This document shows positions 23,965 through 31,133 of a DNA stretch of 33,918 nucleotides, in pieces. Origin of the DNA: Streptomyces tailanensis (lineage in GTDB: Bacteria > Actinomycetota > Actinomycetes > Streptomycetales > Streptomycetaceae). Each line of letters begins with the position of its first letter. Within the stretch, counting starts at the first letter, position 1. A program made the position numbers and the translations under genes. A model generated the notes under the pieces. It was not told the DNA's origin. It was given only the letters and a program-made list of their open reading frames with translations, and ran no database searches. The stretch is from contig NZ_VTHJ01000083.1 in NCBI RefSeq assembly GCF_008386495.1, positions 1 to 33,918 of the forward strand, given 5' to 3'.

Positions 23965-24885
23965 ATGCGCAAGCCGTGGATCGTGGGAGTGGCGGGGGCG
24001 GTGCTGGCCGGGCTGTTGCTCGGCGGATGCGGGGATCCGGAGTCCGCTCCCGATGAGGCACCGCCGTCGGCCTCGGCACCGAACGCGTCGCCGACCACAC
24101 GGCAGCGGGCCGCCACCGCGTCTCCCGACGCCCGCCCTGCGAAGACGGCGCCGAAGGTGCTCTACATCGGGGACTCGCTGGCCATGGAGAACCAGAAGGT
24201 CCTCGGCGGGCAGCTGGAGGACGACCTCGACGCCCGGTACACGAGCGCCCCCTACTCGGGCACCACCCTGTGCGACTACCTGGAGGGCACCGCCGACAGG
24301 TCGCTCGTGCCGAACTCGGACAAGGCGGCAGCGCTGGTACGGCGGCTGAGCCCCGACTATGTCGTCCTGCAGTTCTGGGGCAACGCGTGGGACTACACGC
24401 CGTGCATGGACGGCATCACGTACGACAAGGCCCCGGCGACGTACTTCGAGCGGTACGCGGCCGCCGCGGAGCGGCTCACCGAGCAGATCGCGGATGCGGG
24501 CGGCACGCACCGGCCGACGATCGTATGGGTGCTCCAGGGCCCGGACCCGATGACCCCGGACCGGGTCCGGCGCGTGAATGCCCTCTACGAGAAGCAGGCC
24601 AAGGCCTCCGGCGACCTCGTCGCCGACGCCGGCAAGGCCGTGAGCCCGGCCTCGGACCGCTACACCTGGACGCAGTACCTGCCGTGCACGGCGTACGAGC
24701 GTGAGCACGACGGCTACTGCACCCAGCCGGGCCGGAGCCGCACGGCCCTCCACCGCGACGACGACTATCTGCACTTCTGTCTGGCCCCGACGACGTCGAA
24801 GCCGAAGCCCTGCCCGGTGCTCTCGCCCGGCATCACGCGGATCGTCCGGGAGATCACCCGGGTGATCGCCGACGCGAGCGCCTGA
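23965..24885 (+). CDS. SGNH-hydrolase-type lipoprotein
   Basis: A 306-aa protein. N-terminus has a helix and lipobox LLGGC (Cys22), giving a lipoprotein anchored to the outer face of the membrane, then a Ser/Ala/Thr/Pro-rich spacer. The SGNH domain begins at KVLYIGDSLAMEN (catalytic Ser71), with GNAWDY and a late DDDYLHFC (Asp/His). Such SGNH proteins act as esterases or acetyltransferase partners on cell-wall sugars; substrate unknown. ATG at 23965 has GGGAG 7 nt upstream. It follows the DUF3105 gene by 127 bp. Confidence 0.88.
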   Translation: MRKPWIVGVAGAVLAGLLLGGCGDPESAPDEAPPSASAPNASPTTRQRAATASPDARPAKTAPKVLYIGDSLAMENQKVLGGQLEDDLDARYTSAPYSGTTLCDYLEGTADRSLVPNSDKAAALVRRLSPDYVVLQFWGNAWDYTPCMDGITYDKAPATYFERYAAAAERLTEQIADAGGTHRPTIVWVLQGPDPMTPDRVRRVNALYEKQAKASGDLVADAGKAVSPASDRYTWTQYLPCTAYEREHDGYCTQPGRSRTALHRDDDYLHFCLAPTTSKPKPCPVLSPGITRIVREITRVIADASA

Positions 24886-24956
24886 GGCACCCGATCACGT
24901 GCGGGCGGACCGGCGGAAATCGGCTTGCGACGGCCGGCGGAGACGAGCCATGTCGG

Positions 24957-26454
24957 TCAGGCCAGTTCGCGCAACGCGTCGCCGAGCAGGGCCACTCCTT
25001 CGGCGACGGCGCCGGGCGGGGTGGCCGCGTAGCCGAGGACGAGGCCGGGTCGGCCGGGCAGTTGCCGGTGCCACGACAGCGGTTGGCACTTCACGCCCCG
25101 GGCGAGCGCGGCGGTGGCGAGCTCGGTGTCGGGCACTTCCGGGGTGTAGGTGACGGTCAGGTGCAGGCCGGCCGCGGCGCCGTGCACGACCGCGCCGGGC
25201 AGATGTTCGGTGATGGCCTTGATCATCGCATCGCGGCGCCTGCGATGTCGGCCGCGCAGCAGCCGCAGATGCCGCTCCAGGTCGCCGGATTCCATCAGGC
25301 GCGCGAGCACCAGCTGGGGCAGCACGGCGTTGCCGAGATCGGTGAAGCGTTTGGCGTCGATCAGGGCGTCGCGGTGGCGGCTCGGCGGTATCACCCAGCC
25401 GATACGCAGTGCCGGTGCGAGCAGTTTGGAGACGCTGCCCATGTAGCACACGTGGTCGGCGAGCAGTGCGCGCAGGGCGGGTACCGGCGGCCGGTCGTAG
25501 CGGTGTTCCGCGTCGTAGTCGTCTTCCAGGATCAGTCCGCCGTTCCGGGCCCAGGAGAGCAGTTCGCGGCGGCGTTCGCCGCTCGTCACCACGCCGGTGG
25601 GGAATTGGTGCGCGGGCGTGAGCAACACCGCGCGGGCGCCCGTGGCGCCGAGTGCGTCCACGCGCACACCGCTGTCGTCGACGGGCACCGGCGGGGTGGC
25701 CAGGGCTCCGCTCCGCAGATGCTGGCGGGTGCCGAGCGAGCCCGGGTCCTCCACCGCGACCGCGTCGATGCCGTCCGCCCGCAGCACCGGGTGCAGCAGG
25801 GTGAGCGCCTGCGCCGTGCCGGCGACGACGACCACCTCTTCCGGCTCCACCCGGATGCCCCGGCTGCGCGCCAGCCAGCCCGCGATGGGCGCTCCGCAGC
25901 CGAGGGGTGCCACGCGGATCGCCGTAGCCGAGGTTCTCGGCGGAGAGTTCGGTGAACACGGTTCGTTCCGCGCGCAGCCAGGCGGTGCGGGGAAACGCGG
26001 TCAGATCGGGCAGGCCGGGGGTGAAGTCGATGCGGGCCGGCGTGGCGCGCAGCGCGTCGAAGACGTCGACGCCCGGTTCACGGGTGAACAGCGTGCCGGG
26101 CACCATCGGCTCGGTGGCGCCGGGGGCCGGGTGCCGTGACAGCCAGGTACCCGGGGGTGCCACGGGTGACACGGCGGCGGGGACCGCGACCACCACGGTC
26201 CCACCGCGTCGGCGTCCTTCGACATGGCCGTCCTCGCTCAGCCGCTGGTACGCCTCGGTGACGACGCCCCGGGAGACGCGGAGTTCGGCGGCGAGCACCC
26301 GGGTGGGTGGCAGCCTGCTGCCCACGGTCAGCCGGCCGTCGGTCATCGCCTGGCGCAGCCGCCGGGTCAGCCAGTCCGAGGTGCCACGGGCGGGCACGTC
26401 ATCGGCGTCGAGCTGCAGGAAGTCCGATCCGTAGGCTTCGTTCACCGGCCCCAT
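24957..26454 (-). pseudogene. MocR/PdxR-type GntR regulator, +1 frameshifted
   Basis: N-terminal GntR winged helix (SDWLTRRLRQAMTDGRLTVG, then PPTRVLAAELRVSRGVVTEA, YQRLSEDGHVEGRRRGGTV) fused to an aminotransferase-like PLP domain with SVSKLLAPALRIGW (Lys as PLP anchor). The reading frame breaks at 25887-25889. The first frame reads GDPRGTPRLRSA, then drifts; the downstream frame resumes as IAGWLARSRGIRVEPEE. Removing one G from GGG (plus strand) restores an intact 498-aa protein. It is a real gene with a mutation or a sequencing error. No PLP enzyme gene is beside it, so a PdxR-type target is not obvious. Start ATG 26454. Confidence 0.85.
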
Positions 26455-26619
26455 GGTGTCAGGCACCACCGCCGCCTCGGATCGCCGACGAGGCCTCAGC
26501 CGCCAAAGCGGAACTCCCGTGCGGAGGGGGTGAGGAGGGCGACCGTGGGGCCGACCGGCCACGCGATGTTCAAAGGGGGCCTCCGCGAAGTTCGACGTCC
26601 GCCCACCCTCCCGTGGTCA

Positions 26620-26639
26620 TGGCTCGGCCGACAGAGCCA
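26620..26639. promoter_or_regulatory. inverted repeat upstream of MocR
   Basis: TGGCTC (26620-26625) and GAGCCA (26634-26639), 8-bp spacer, in the gene-free 221 bp between MocR and terC. Possibly an operator for MocR autoregulation; short arms, so tentative. Confidence 0.3.
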
Positions 26640-26675
26640 AAGTCACCGCGGTTTGCCGGTCCATAAATGCCCGGT

Positions 26676-27110
26676 CTAGACCTGCTGTGACGTACGCTCG
26701 TCCGCCGTCTCGCCGGACGTCTCCCGCTGCTTCTTGGAGGCCCACAGGCTCGTCGCGGTCGTCACGGCTCGGACCAGGACGATGAAGCCGAGGGAGAAGG
26801 GGATGGAGATCTCCGGGACGTGGACGCCGGACTCGTGCAGGGCGTGGAGGACGAGTTTGACGCCGATGAAGCCGAGGATGATCGACAGGCCGTAGGAGAG
26901 GTGCACGAGCTTCTTCAGGAGGCCGCCGATGAGGAAGTACAGCTGGCGCAGACCCATGAGGGCGAAGGCGTTGACCGTGAAGACGATGTACGGATCCTGG
27001 GTGACGCCGTAGATCGCGGGGATGGAGTCGAGGGCGAACAGGACGTCGATGGCGACAAGCACGCACAGAGCCACGATGGTGAGCAGCCAGGCGGTGAGGG
27101 GGACGTTCAC
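26676..27110 (-). CDS. TerC family protein, internally deleted
   Basis: A 144-aa protein that aligns with both ends of a normal TerC (about 330 aa) but lacks the middle. Residues 1-22 (MNVPLTAWLLTIVALCVLVA) are the usual N-terminus, and from residue 22 onward it reads DVLFALDSIPAI, normally found around residue 220. The first TerC repeat, with its own Asp motif, is missing. The second repeat FALDSIPA...FALMGLRQLYFLIGGLLKK and two or three helices remain. Frame, start GTG (GAGG 5 nt upstream) and stop are intact. A full TerC exports manganese or confers tellurite tolerance; this form probably does not. Confidence 0.9.
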   Translation of the reverse strand: MNVPLTAWLLTIVALCVLVAIDVLFALDSIPAIYGVTQDPYIVFTVNAFALMGLRQLYFLIGGLLKKLVHLSYGLSIILGFIGVKLVLHALHESGVHVPEISIPFSLGFIVLVRAVTTATSLWASKKQRETSGETADERTSQQV

Positions 27111-27124
27111 GGTTCCTCAGGGGA

Positions 27125-27196
27125 CAGGTAGTGCACAGGAGAGCCTCACCGAGCTCATGGGCCACGACTACCTGCACCGGGTAAAGCCGGGTAAAG
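27125..27196. promoter_or_regulatory. leader with inverted and tandem repeats before terC
   Basis: CAGGTAGT (27125-27132) pairs with ACTACCTG (27167-27174), and CCGGGTAAAG occurs twice in tandem (27177-27186 and 27187-27196). They lie in the 5' region of terC (start 27110) on the minus strand. They may form a regulatory leader, but they do not fit the manganese yybP-ykoY riboswitch I checked for. Confidence 0.4.
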
Positions 27197-27219
27197 AACG
27201 CCCGAAATCCTCGTAGGTG

Positions 27220-27702
27220 CTACTCCCCCGCGTACGCCTTCTCCAGGGCGGCGATGTCGAACTTGACCATCGACAGCATCGCCTTGGTCGCGCGGACCGC
27301 CTTCTGAGGGTCCGGGTCGTTCATCATCTCCATGAGTACGGCGGGCTCGACCTGCCAGGACACGCCGAACCTGTCCTTGACCCAGCCGCAGGGGCCTTCC
27401 TCGCCGCCGCCCTCGGTGAGCCTGCTCCAGTAGTAGTCGATCTCGTCCTGGTCGGCGCAGAGGATCTGGAAGGAGATGGCCTCGTTGAACTTGAACTCCG
27501 GGCCGCCGTTCAGGGCGATGAACTTCTGGCCGTTGGCCACGAACTCCACGGTGAGCACGGTGCCGGCGGGCCCGGGACCGGCCTCGCTGTAGTGGGTGAC
27601 CCGGCCGAGACGTGAGTTCTTGAAGACCGAGACGTAGAACGCGGCCGCCTCCTCGGCCTGGCCGTCGAACCACAGGCAGGTGATGAATCCGTCGCTGGAC
27701 AT
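27220..27702 (-). CDS. VOC/PhnB-like protein
   Basis: A 160-aa single VOC-fold protein of the PhnB group: ITCLWFDGQAEEAAAFYVSV, then FIALNGGPEFKFNEAISFQI and PCGWVKDRFGVSWQVEPAVL. These are often annotated as 3-demethylubiquinone methyltransferase-like but are not methyltransferases; no reaction known. ATG at 27702 has GGAGG 5 nt upstream. It precedes terC on the same strand, with a 109-bp gap holding the repeats above. Confidence 0.9.
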   Translation of the reverse strand: MSSDGFITCLWFDGQAEEAAAFYVSVFKNSRLGRVTHYSEAGPGPAGTVLTVEFVANGQKFIALNGGPEFKFNEAISFQILCADQDEIDYYWSRLTEGGGEEGPCGWVKDRFGVSWQVEPAVLMEMMNDPDPQKAVRATKAMLSMVKFDIAALEKAYAGE

Positions 27703-27724
27703 GTGTGCCTCCTCCGGCGGGTGT

Positions 27725-27760
27725 GTCGTCATCTGTGTCGATGTCGTCATCTCTGTCGAC
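27725..27760. repeat. 18-bp tandem repeat
   Basis: GTCGTCATCTGTGTCGAT (27725-27742) followed at once by GTCGTCATCTCTGTCGAC (27743-27760): 16 of 18 match. It lies 23 bp upstream of the VOC gene start. Confidence 0.6.
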
Positions 27761-27809
27761 CGATCCTGGTTCGGAAACTCATCGGTGGCGCGGGCACGTT
27801 TTGGTGTGC

Positions 27810-27839
27810 TCTGCTGTCGGCGAATCTGCCGTGGGCAGA
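27810..27839 (+). promoter_or_regulatory. PopR/ClgR-type operator, tandem boxes
   Basis: TCTGCC-GTG-GGCAGA (27825-27839) matches the core of the PopR palindrome known upstream of clpP3 in S. lividans (GTTCTGCC-N3-GGCAGAAC). A degenerate box TCTGCT-GTC-GGCGAA (27810-27824) abuts it. The pair ends 80 bp before the clpP3 start. Confidence 0.75.
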
Positions 27840-27919
27840 GAAAGCGCAGGTGAGAGGCGGTTCGTGGGGAGAGTGGAGGCAGCGGCCGACGCGGCCGCGG
27901 CAACCGACAGGGAGGACCC

Positions 27920-28576
27920 ATGGCTCCACTGATCACCGGCTGGGCTCCGGCGCTCGCCCCGCGCGCGGAGGAGGGTGACACCCCGCCCTCACGCTTCGAC
28001 GACCATCTTGCCGCGCAGCTTCTCGCCCAGCGGATCGTCTTCCTCGGCACGCAGGTCGACGAGGTCTCCGCCAACCGGGTGTGCGCCCAGTTGCTGCTGC
28101 TGTCGGCGGAGGACCCGCGTACCGACATCAGCCTGTACATCAACAGCCCGGGCGGTTCCGTGACGGCCGGACTCGCCATCTACGACACGATGCGGCTGAT
28201 CCCGAACGACGTGGCGACGCTGGCGATGGGCTTCGCGGCGAGCATGGGCCAGTTCCTGCTGACCGTGGGCACACGCGGCAAGCGGTTCGCGCTGCCCAAC
28301 GCGCGGATCATGATGCACCAGCCGTCGGCGGGCATCGGCGGGACGACCGCCGACATCGAGATCCAGGCGGAGAACCTGGAGTTCACCAAGAGGGCCGTCG
28401 AGCGGATCACGGCGGAGCACACCGGCCAGACCGAGGAGACGATCTCCCGGGACGGCGACCGCGACCGCTGGTTCACGGCCGAGCAGGCCAGGGTGTACGG
28501 GATGGTCGACCGGGTCGTCGAGGCGCTCGACGACGTACGGCCGGCCTCGTCGCGCCGACGGATGGGACTGCAGTGA
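27920..28576 (+). CDS. clpP3: ATP-dependent Clp protease subunit ClpP3
   Basis: A 218-aa serine peptidase subunit. The catalytic triad is complete: Ser108 (GFAASMG), His133 (IMMHQP) and Asp182 (DRDRWF). YINSPGGSVTAGLAIYDT is the usual oxyanion strand. It forms the second Clp system of Streptomyces with ClpP4 and works with ClpX or ClpC ATPases; its operon is expressed when ClpP1P2 is impaired, via PopR. ATG follows GGAGG 5 nt upstream. clpP4 starts with a 1-nt overlap (TGATG). Confidence 0.92.
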   Translation: MAPLITGWAPALAPRAEEGDTPPSRFDDHLAAQLLAQRIVFLGTQVDEVSANRVCAQLLLLSAEDPRTDISLYINSPGGSVTAGLAIYDTMRLIPNDVATLAMGFAASMGQFLLTVGTRGKRFALPNARIMMHQPSAGIGGTTADIEIQAENLEFTKRAVERITAEHTGQTEETISRDGDRDRWFTAEQARVYGMVDRVVEALDDVRPASSRRRMGLQ

Positions 28577-29178
28577 TGGGGACGTACACCATTCCGAACG
28601 TGGTCGAGCGGACCCCGCAGGGTGAGCGGTCGTACGACGTGTTCAGCCGGCTGCTGTCCGAGCGGATCATCTTCCTCGGCACGGAGATCGATGACGGGGT
28701 GGCGAACGTCGTCATCGCGCAGCTGCTGCATCTGGAGTCGGCGGCGCCGGAGAGCGAGATCGCGATCTACATCAACTCGCCCGGGGGATCGTTCACTTCG
28801 CTCATGGCGATCTACGACACGATGAGCTACGTGCGGGCGCCGATCTCGACGACGTGCGTGGGGCAGGCGGCGTCCACGGCGGCGGTGTTGCTCGCGGGCG
28901 GGGATCCCGGGCGGCGGTTCGTGCTGGAGCATGCGCGGGTGTTGCTGGGGCAGCCGGCGAGTGGGGGGAGCCGGGGGACGGTGTCGGACCTCGCGCTCCA
29001 GGCCAAGGAGATGGTGCGGATCCGGGCGCAGGTCGAAGAGGTTCTTGCCCGGCATACGCAGCATGGTGTGGCGGAGCTTCGTGCGGACATGGACCGGGAC
29101 AAGGTGTTCACGGCGGAGGAGGCGGTGGCGTATGGGCTGGCGGATGAGGTGTTGAATCGTCGGTTGGTGGGGTTCTGA
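28576..29178 (+). CDS. clpP4: ATP-dependent Clp protease subunit ClpP4, lacking the catalytic His
   Basis: A 200-aa ClpP paralogue. Ser100 (GQAASTAA) is present and Asp175 is in register (MDRDKVF), but the catalytic His is Gly125: the segment reads HARVLLGQP where active ClpPs have ARxMxHQP. It keeps YINSPGGSFTSLMAIYDT. It probably cannot cut alone and serves as a structural or regulatory ring beside ClpP3 (inference). I believe Streptomyces ClpP4 orthologues share this feature. Translationally coupled to clpP3 (TGATG). Confidence 0.92.
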   Translation: MGTYTIPNVVERTPQGERSYDVFSRLLSERIIFLGTEIDDGVANVVIAQLLHLESAAPESEIAIYINSPGGSFTSLMAIYDTMSYVRAPISTTCVGQAASTAAVLLAGGDPGRRFVLEHARVLLGQPASGGSRGTVSDLALQAKEMVRIRAQVEEVLARHTQHGVAELRADMDRDKVFTAEEAVAYGLADEVLNRRLVGF

Positions 29179-29188
29179 TCGCGCAGTT

Positions 29189-29213
29189 CCCCGCGCCCCG
29201 TTGGGGCGCGGGG
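29189..29213. terminator. bidirectional terminator between clpP4 and popR
   Basis: CCCCGCGCCCC, loop GTT, GGGGCGCGGGG: a perfect 11-bp stem 10 nt past clpP4 and 16 nt from the popR stop. The flanking GCGCAGTTCCCC is part of a GC-rich hairpin repeat common between Streptomyces genes (recollection). Confidence 0.85.
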
Positions 29214-29229
29214 CGCGGGACGCGGGACG

Positions 29230-29607
29230 TCAGGCGGCTACCAAGCACAGCCCGTTATAGGGGGTGTTGGGTGTCCTGCGGGTGCGTGTCGTGTGGCGGG
29301 TCAGCTCGCCCTGAGCCAGCGACAGCAGATCGGTCAGGCGAAGGCCCAGTGCCCCGGCGGCGGCCGCCAGGACCTCCGACGAGGCCTCCTTGCGGCCGCG
29401 TTCCACCTCGGAGAGGTACGGCATGGAGATGCGGGCCGCGTCGGCCACGTCCTTGAGGGTGCGTTCCTGGGCGAGACGCTCGCGTCGGAGTACGTCACCC
29501 ACGACGTCGCGCCACAGGGGTTCCTTGACGGGCTCCTCCTCGGGAGCGGGCGCGGGGGCGGGGCGCAGGGGGATGACGCGGGCTTCGTTGGACGCGTGTC
29601 GGCTCAC
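29230..29607 (-). CDS. popR: PopR, XRE-type activator of clpP3-clpP4
   Basis: A 125-aa protein. The HTH spans about residues 36-90 (VVGDVLRRERLAQERTLKDV, ADAARISMPYLSEVERGRKE). A Pro/Ala/Glu-rich lead precedes it, and a tail ends CLVAA. In Streptomyces PopR and ClgR, the C-terminal AA is a ClpP1P2 degron, so the activator accumulates only when ClpP1P2 fails. The only in-frame start before the HTH is GTG 29607, but GGAGGA directly abuts it, leaving no spacer. An internal GTG at residue 36 would give a short form starting GDVLRRE. Confidence 0.88.
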   Translation of the reverse strand: MSRHASNEARVIPLRPAPAPAPEEEPVKEPLWRDVVGDVLRRERLAQERTLKDVADAARISMPYLSEVERGRKEASSEVLAAAAGALGLRLTDLLSLAQGELTRHTTRTRRTPNTPYNGLCLVAA

Positions 29608-29705
29608 TCCTCCAGACTATGAGGCCCCGGCGGGACGGGAAGAGGTCGGTGTTTCGCCCTCAGGGGAATCGGGGTCCAGGGGAGTTCGAGCGAAGGGTAC
29701 GACCG

Positions 29706-30488
29706 ATGCTGCGGGCCATTTTCAACGAGGCGGCGGAGCTGTACGACCGGGCCCGGCCCCGCTATCCCGACGCGTTGGTCACAGAACTGGCCGCACTGAC
29801 GGGGCTGGGCCCCGGTACGCATGTTCTGGAGATCGGGCCCGGGACAGGACAACTCACCGTCGCCATGGCCGAGTTCGGATGTGATCTGACGGCCGTCGAG
29901 CTCGGTCCGGCGATGGCGGAGGTGGCCCGGCGTAATCTGCGGCCCTTTCCGCGAGCGCGGGTTGAGGTGGCCGAGTTCGAGCGGTGGCCGCTGCCCGCCG
30001 AGCCGTTCGACCTGGTGGTGAGCGCGACCGCGTTCCACTGGATCGATCCGGCGGTACGGGTGCCCAAGGTGGGCCAAGCCCTGCGCCCCGGCGGCACGTT
30101 CGCGCTCGTCACCACGGAGCACGTCAAGGGCGGCACCGTCGACTTCTTCGCCCGGGCACAGGAGTGCTACGAACGCTGGGACCCCGCCACACCGCCCGGG
30201 CTGCGGCTCCAGGACGAGTCCGAGATCGCCACGGACACCGGTGAGTTGGCCGAGTGGGACGACCTGCGCTCGTACCGGTGCACACGGGAGATCACGTACA
30301 CGACTCAGGAGTACATCGACGCACTCCTCACCTACTCCGGCCACCGCGCGCTCGACGCGCCCGACCGTGAAGGTCTGTTGGGCTGCATCCGGGAGCTGAT
30401 CGACACCCACCACGGCGGGCGCATCACCAAGTGCTACATGCACGAGCTGATCACGCCACGGCGACCGGCGGAGACAGCCGGCTACTGA
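29706..30488 (+). CDS. class I SAM-dependent methyltransferase
   Basis: A 260-aa protein. FNEAAELYDRARPRYPDALV, then motif I HVLEIGPGTGQLTVAMAEFG, motif II AVELGPAMAEVARRN, and DLVVSATAFHWIDP, the pattern of Methyltransf_11. The last has the ATAFHW loop common to small-molecule methyltransferases. Substrate unknown. ATG at 29706 with AAGGG about 9 nt upstream, preferred over the earlier frame. It overlaps the convergent DinB gene by 7 bp at the stop. Confidence 0.92.
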   Translation: MLRAIFNEAAELYDRARPRYPDALVTELAALTGLGPGTHVLEIGPGTGQLTVAMAEFGCDLTAVELGPAMAEVARRNLRPFPRARVEVAEFERWPLPAEPFDLVVSATAFHWIDPAVRVPKVGQALRPGGTFALVTTEHVKGGTVDFFARAQECYERWDPATPPGLRLQDESEIATDTGELAEWDDLRSYRCTREITYTTQEYIDALLTYSGHRALDAPDREGLLGCIRELIDTHHGGRITKCYMHELITPRRPAETAGY

Positions 30489-31072
30489 CCGGTGCGGCCG
30501 TCTATCCGTTCACGCAGGAGGTCCGCGTGGCCGTTGTGCCGGGCGTACTCCTCGATCATGTGGAGCACGACCTCGCGCAGGGCGATGGGCTCGTGGTGGT
30601 GGCTGCCGGTGGTGGCGAGGTCGGGTGTGCCGGCCACGAGTTTCTCCGCGAAGGCGACCTGGGCGCGCCAGGTCTCCCAGGCTGCGGCGACGACCTCTGG
30701 ATCGGGCACCGCGCCGTTGAAGTCGAGGTCGGGGTCGTCCTCGGTGCAGTAGAGCTTCGGGACTTCCTCTCCCGCCATGGCCTTGCGGAACCAGTAGTGC
30801 TCCACGCGGGCCATGTGGCGTACGAGTCCCAGCAGAGACATGGTGGACGGCGGCACCGAGCGGCGGGCCAGGTCCTCGGCGTCGAGTCCCGCGCACTTCA
30901 ACTCCAGAGTGAGCCGCTGGTCGCGCAGATAGCCGACCAGTGTGGCCCGCTCCCCCTCGAATCCGCCGTCGCTGCGCGGATCCTCCGCGGGGCCGACGAA
31001 CATGTCCGACCATCCGAACATGCGCTCCGGCAGGGGCTCTTCTGGCGACGGCGACTCGATGATGTGGGTCAT
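30482..31072 (-). CDS. DinB superfamily protein (DUF664)
   Basis: A 196-aa four-helix-bundle protein. Metal-ligand His residues are visible in LVRHMARVEHYWF and ARHNGHADLLRERI. DUF664/DinB proteins of actinomycetes include mycothiol- or thiol-dependent transferases. The substrate is unknown. ATG at 31072; the stop lies inside the end of the convergent methyltransferase. Confidence 0.92.
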   Translation of the reverse strand: MTHIIESPSPEEPLPERMFGWSDMFVGPAEDPRSDGGFEGERATLVGYLRDQRLTLELKCAGLDAEDLARRSVPPSTMSLLGLVRHMARVEHYWFRKAMAGEEVPKLYCTEDDPDLDFNGAVPDPEVVAAAWETWRAQVAFAEKLVAGTPDLATTGSHHHEPIALREVVLHMIEEYARHNGHADLLRERIDGRTGQ

Positions 31073-31133
31073 GGGAACGAGCTTCGGCGGCTTCCGGACG
31101 GGCCGCCACCCATTTTGCGGGCCTCCGGCTTGT

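Noticed and set aside
27111..27219. yybP-ykoY manganese riboswitch before terC
   Set aside because: The conserved riboswitch core was not visible; only simple repeats are present.
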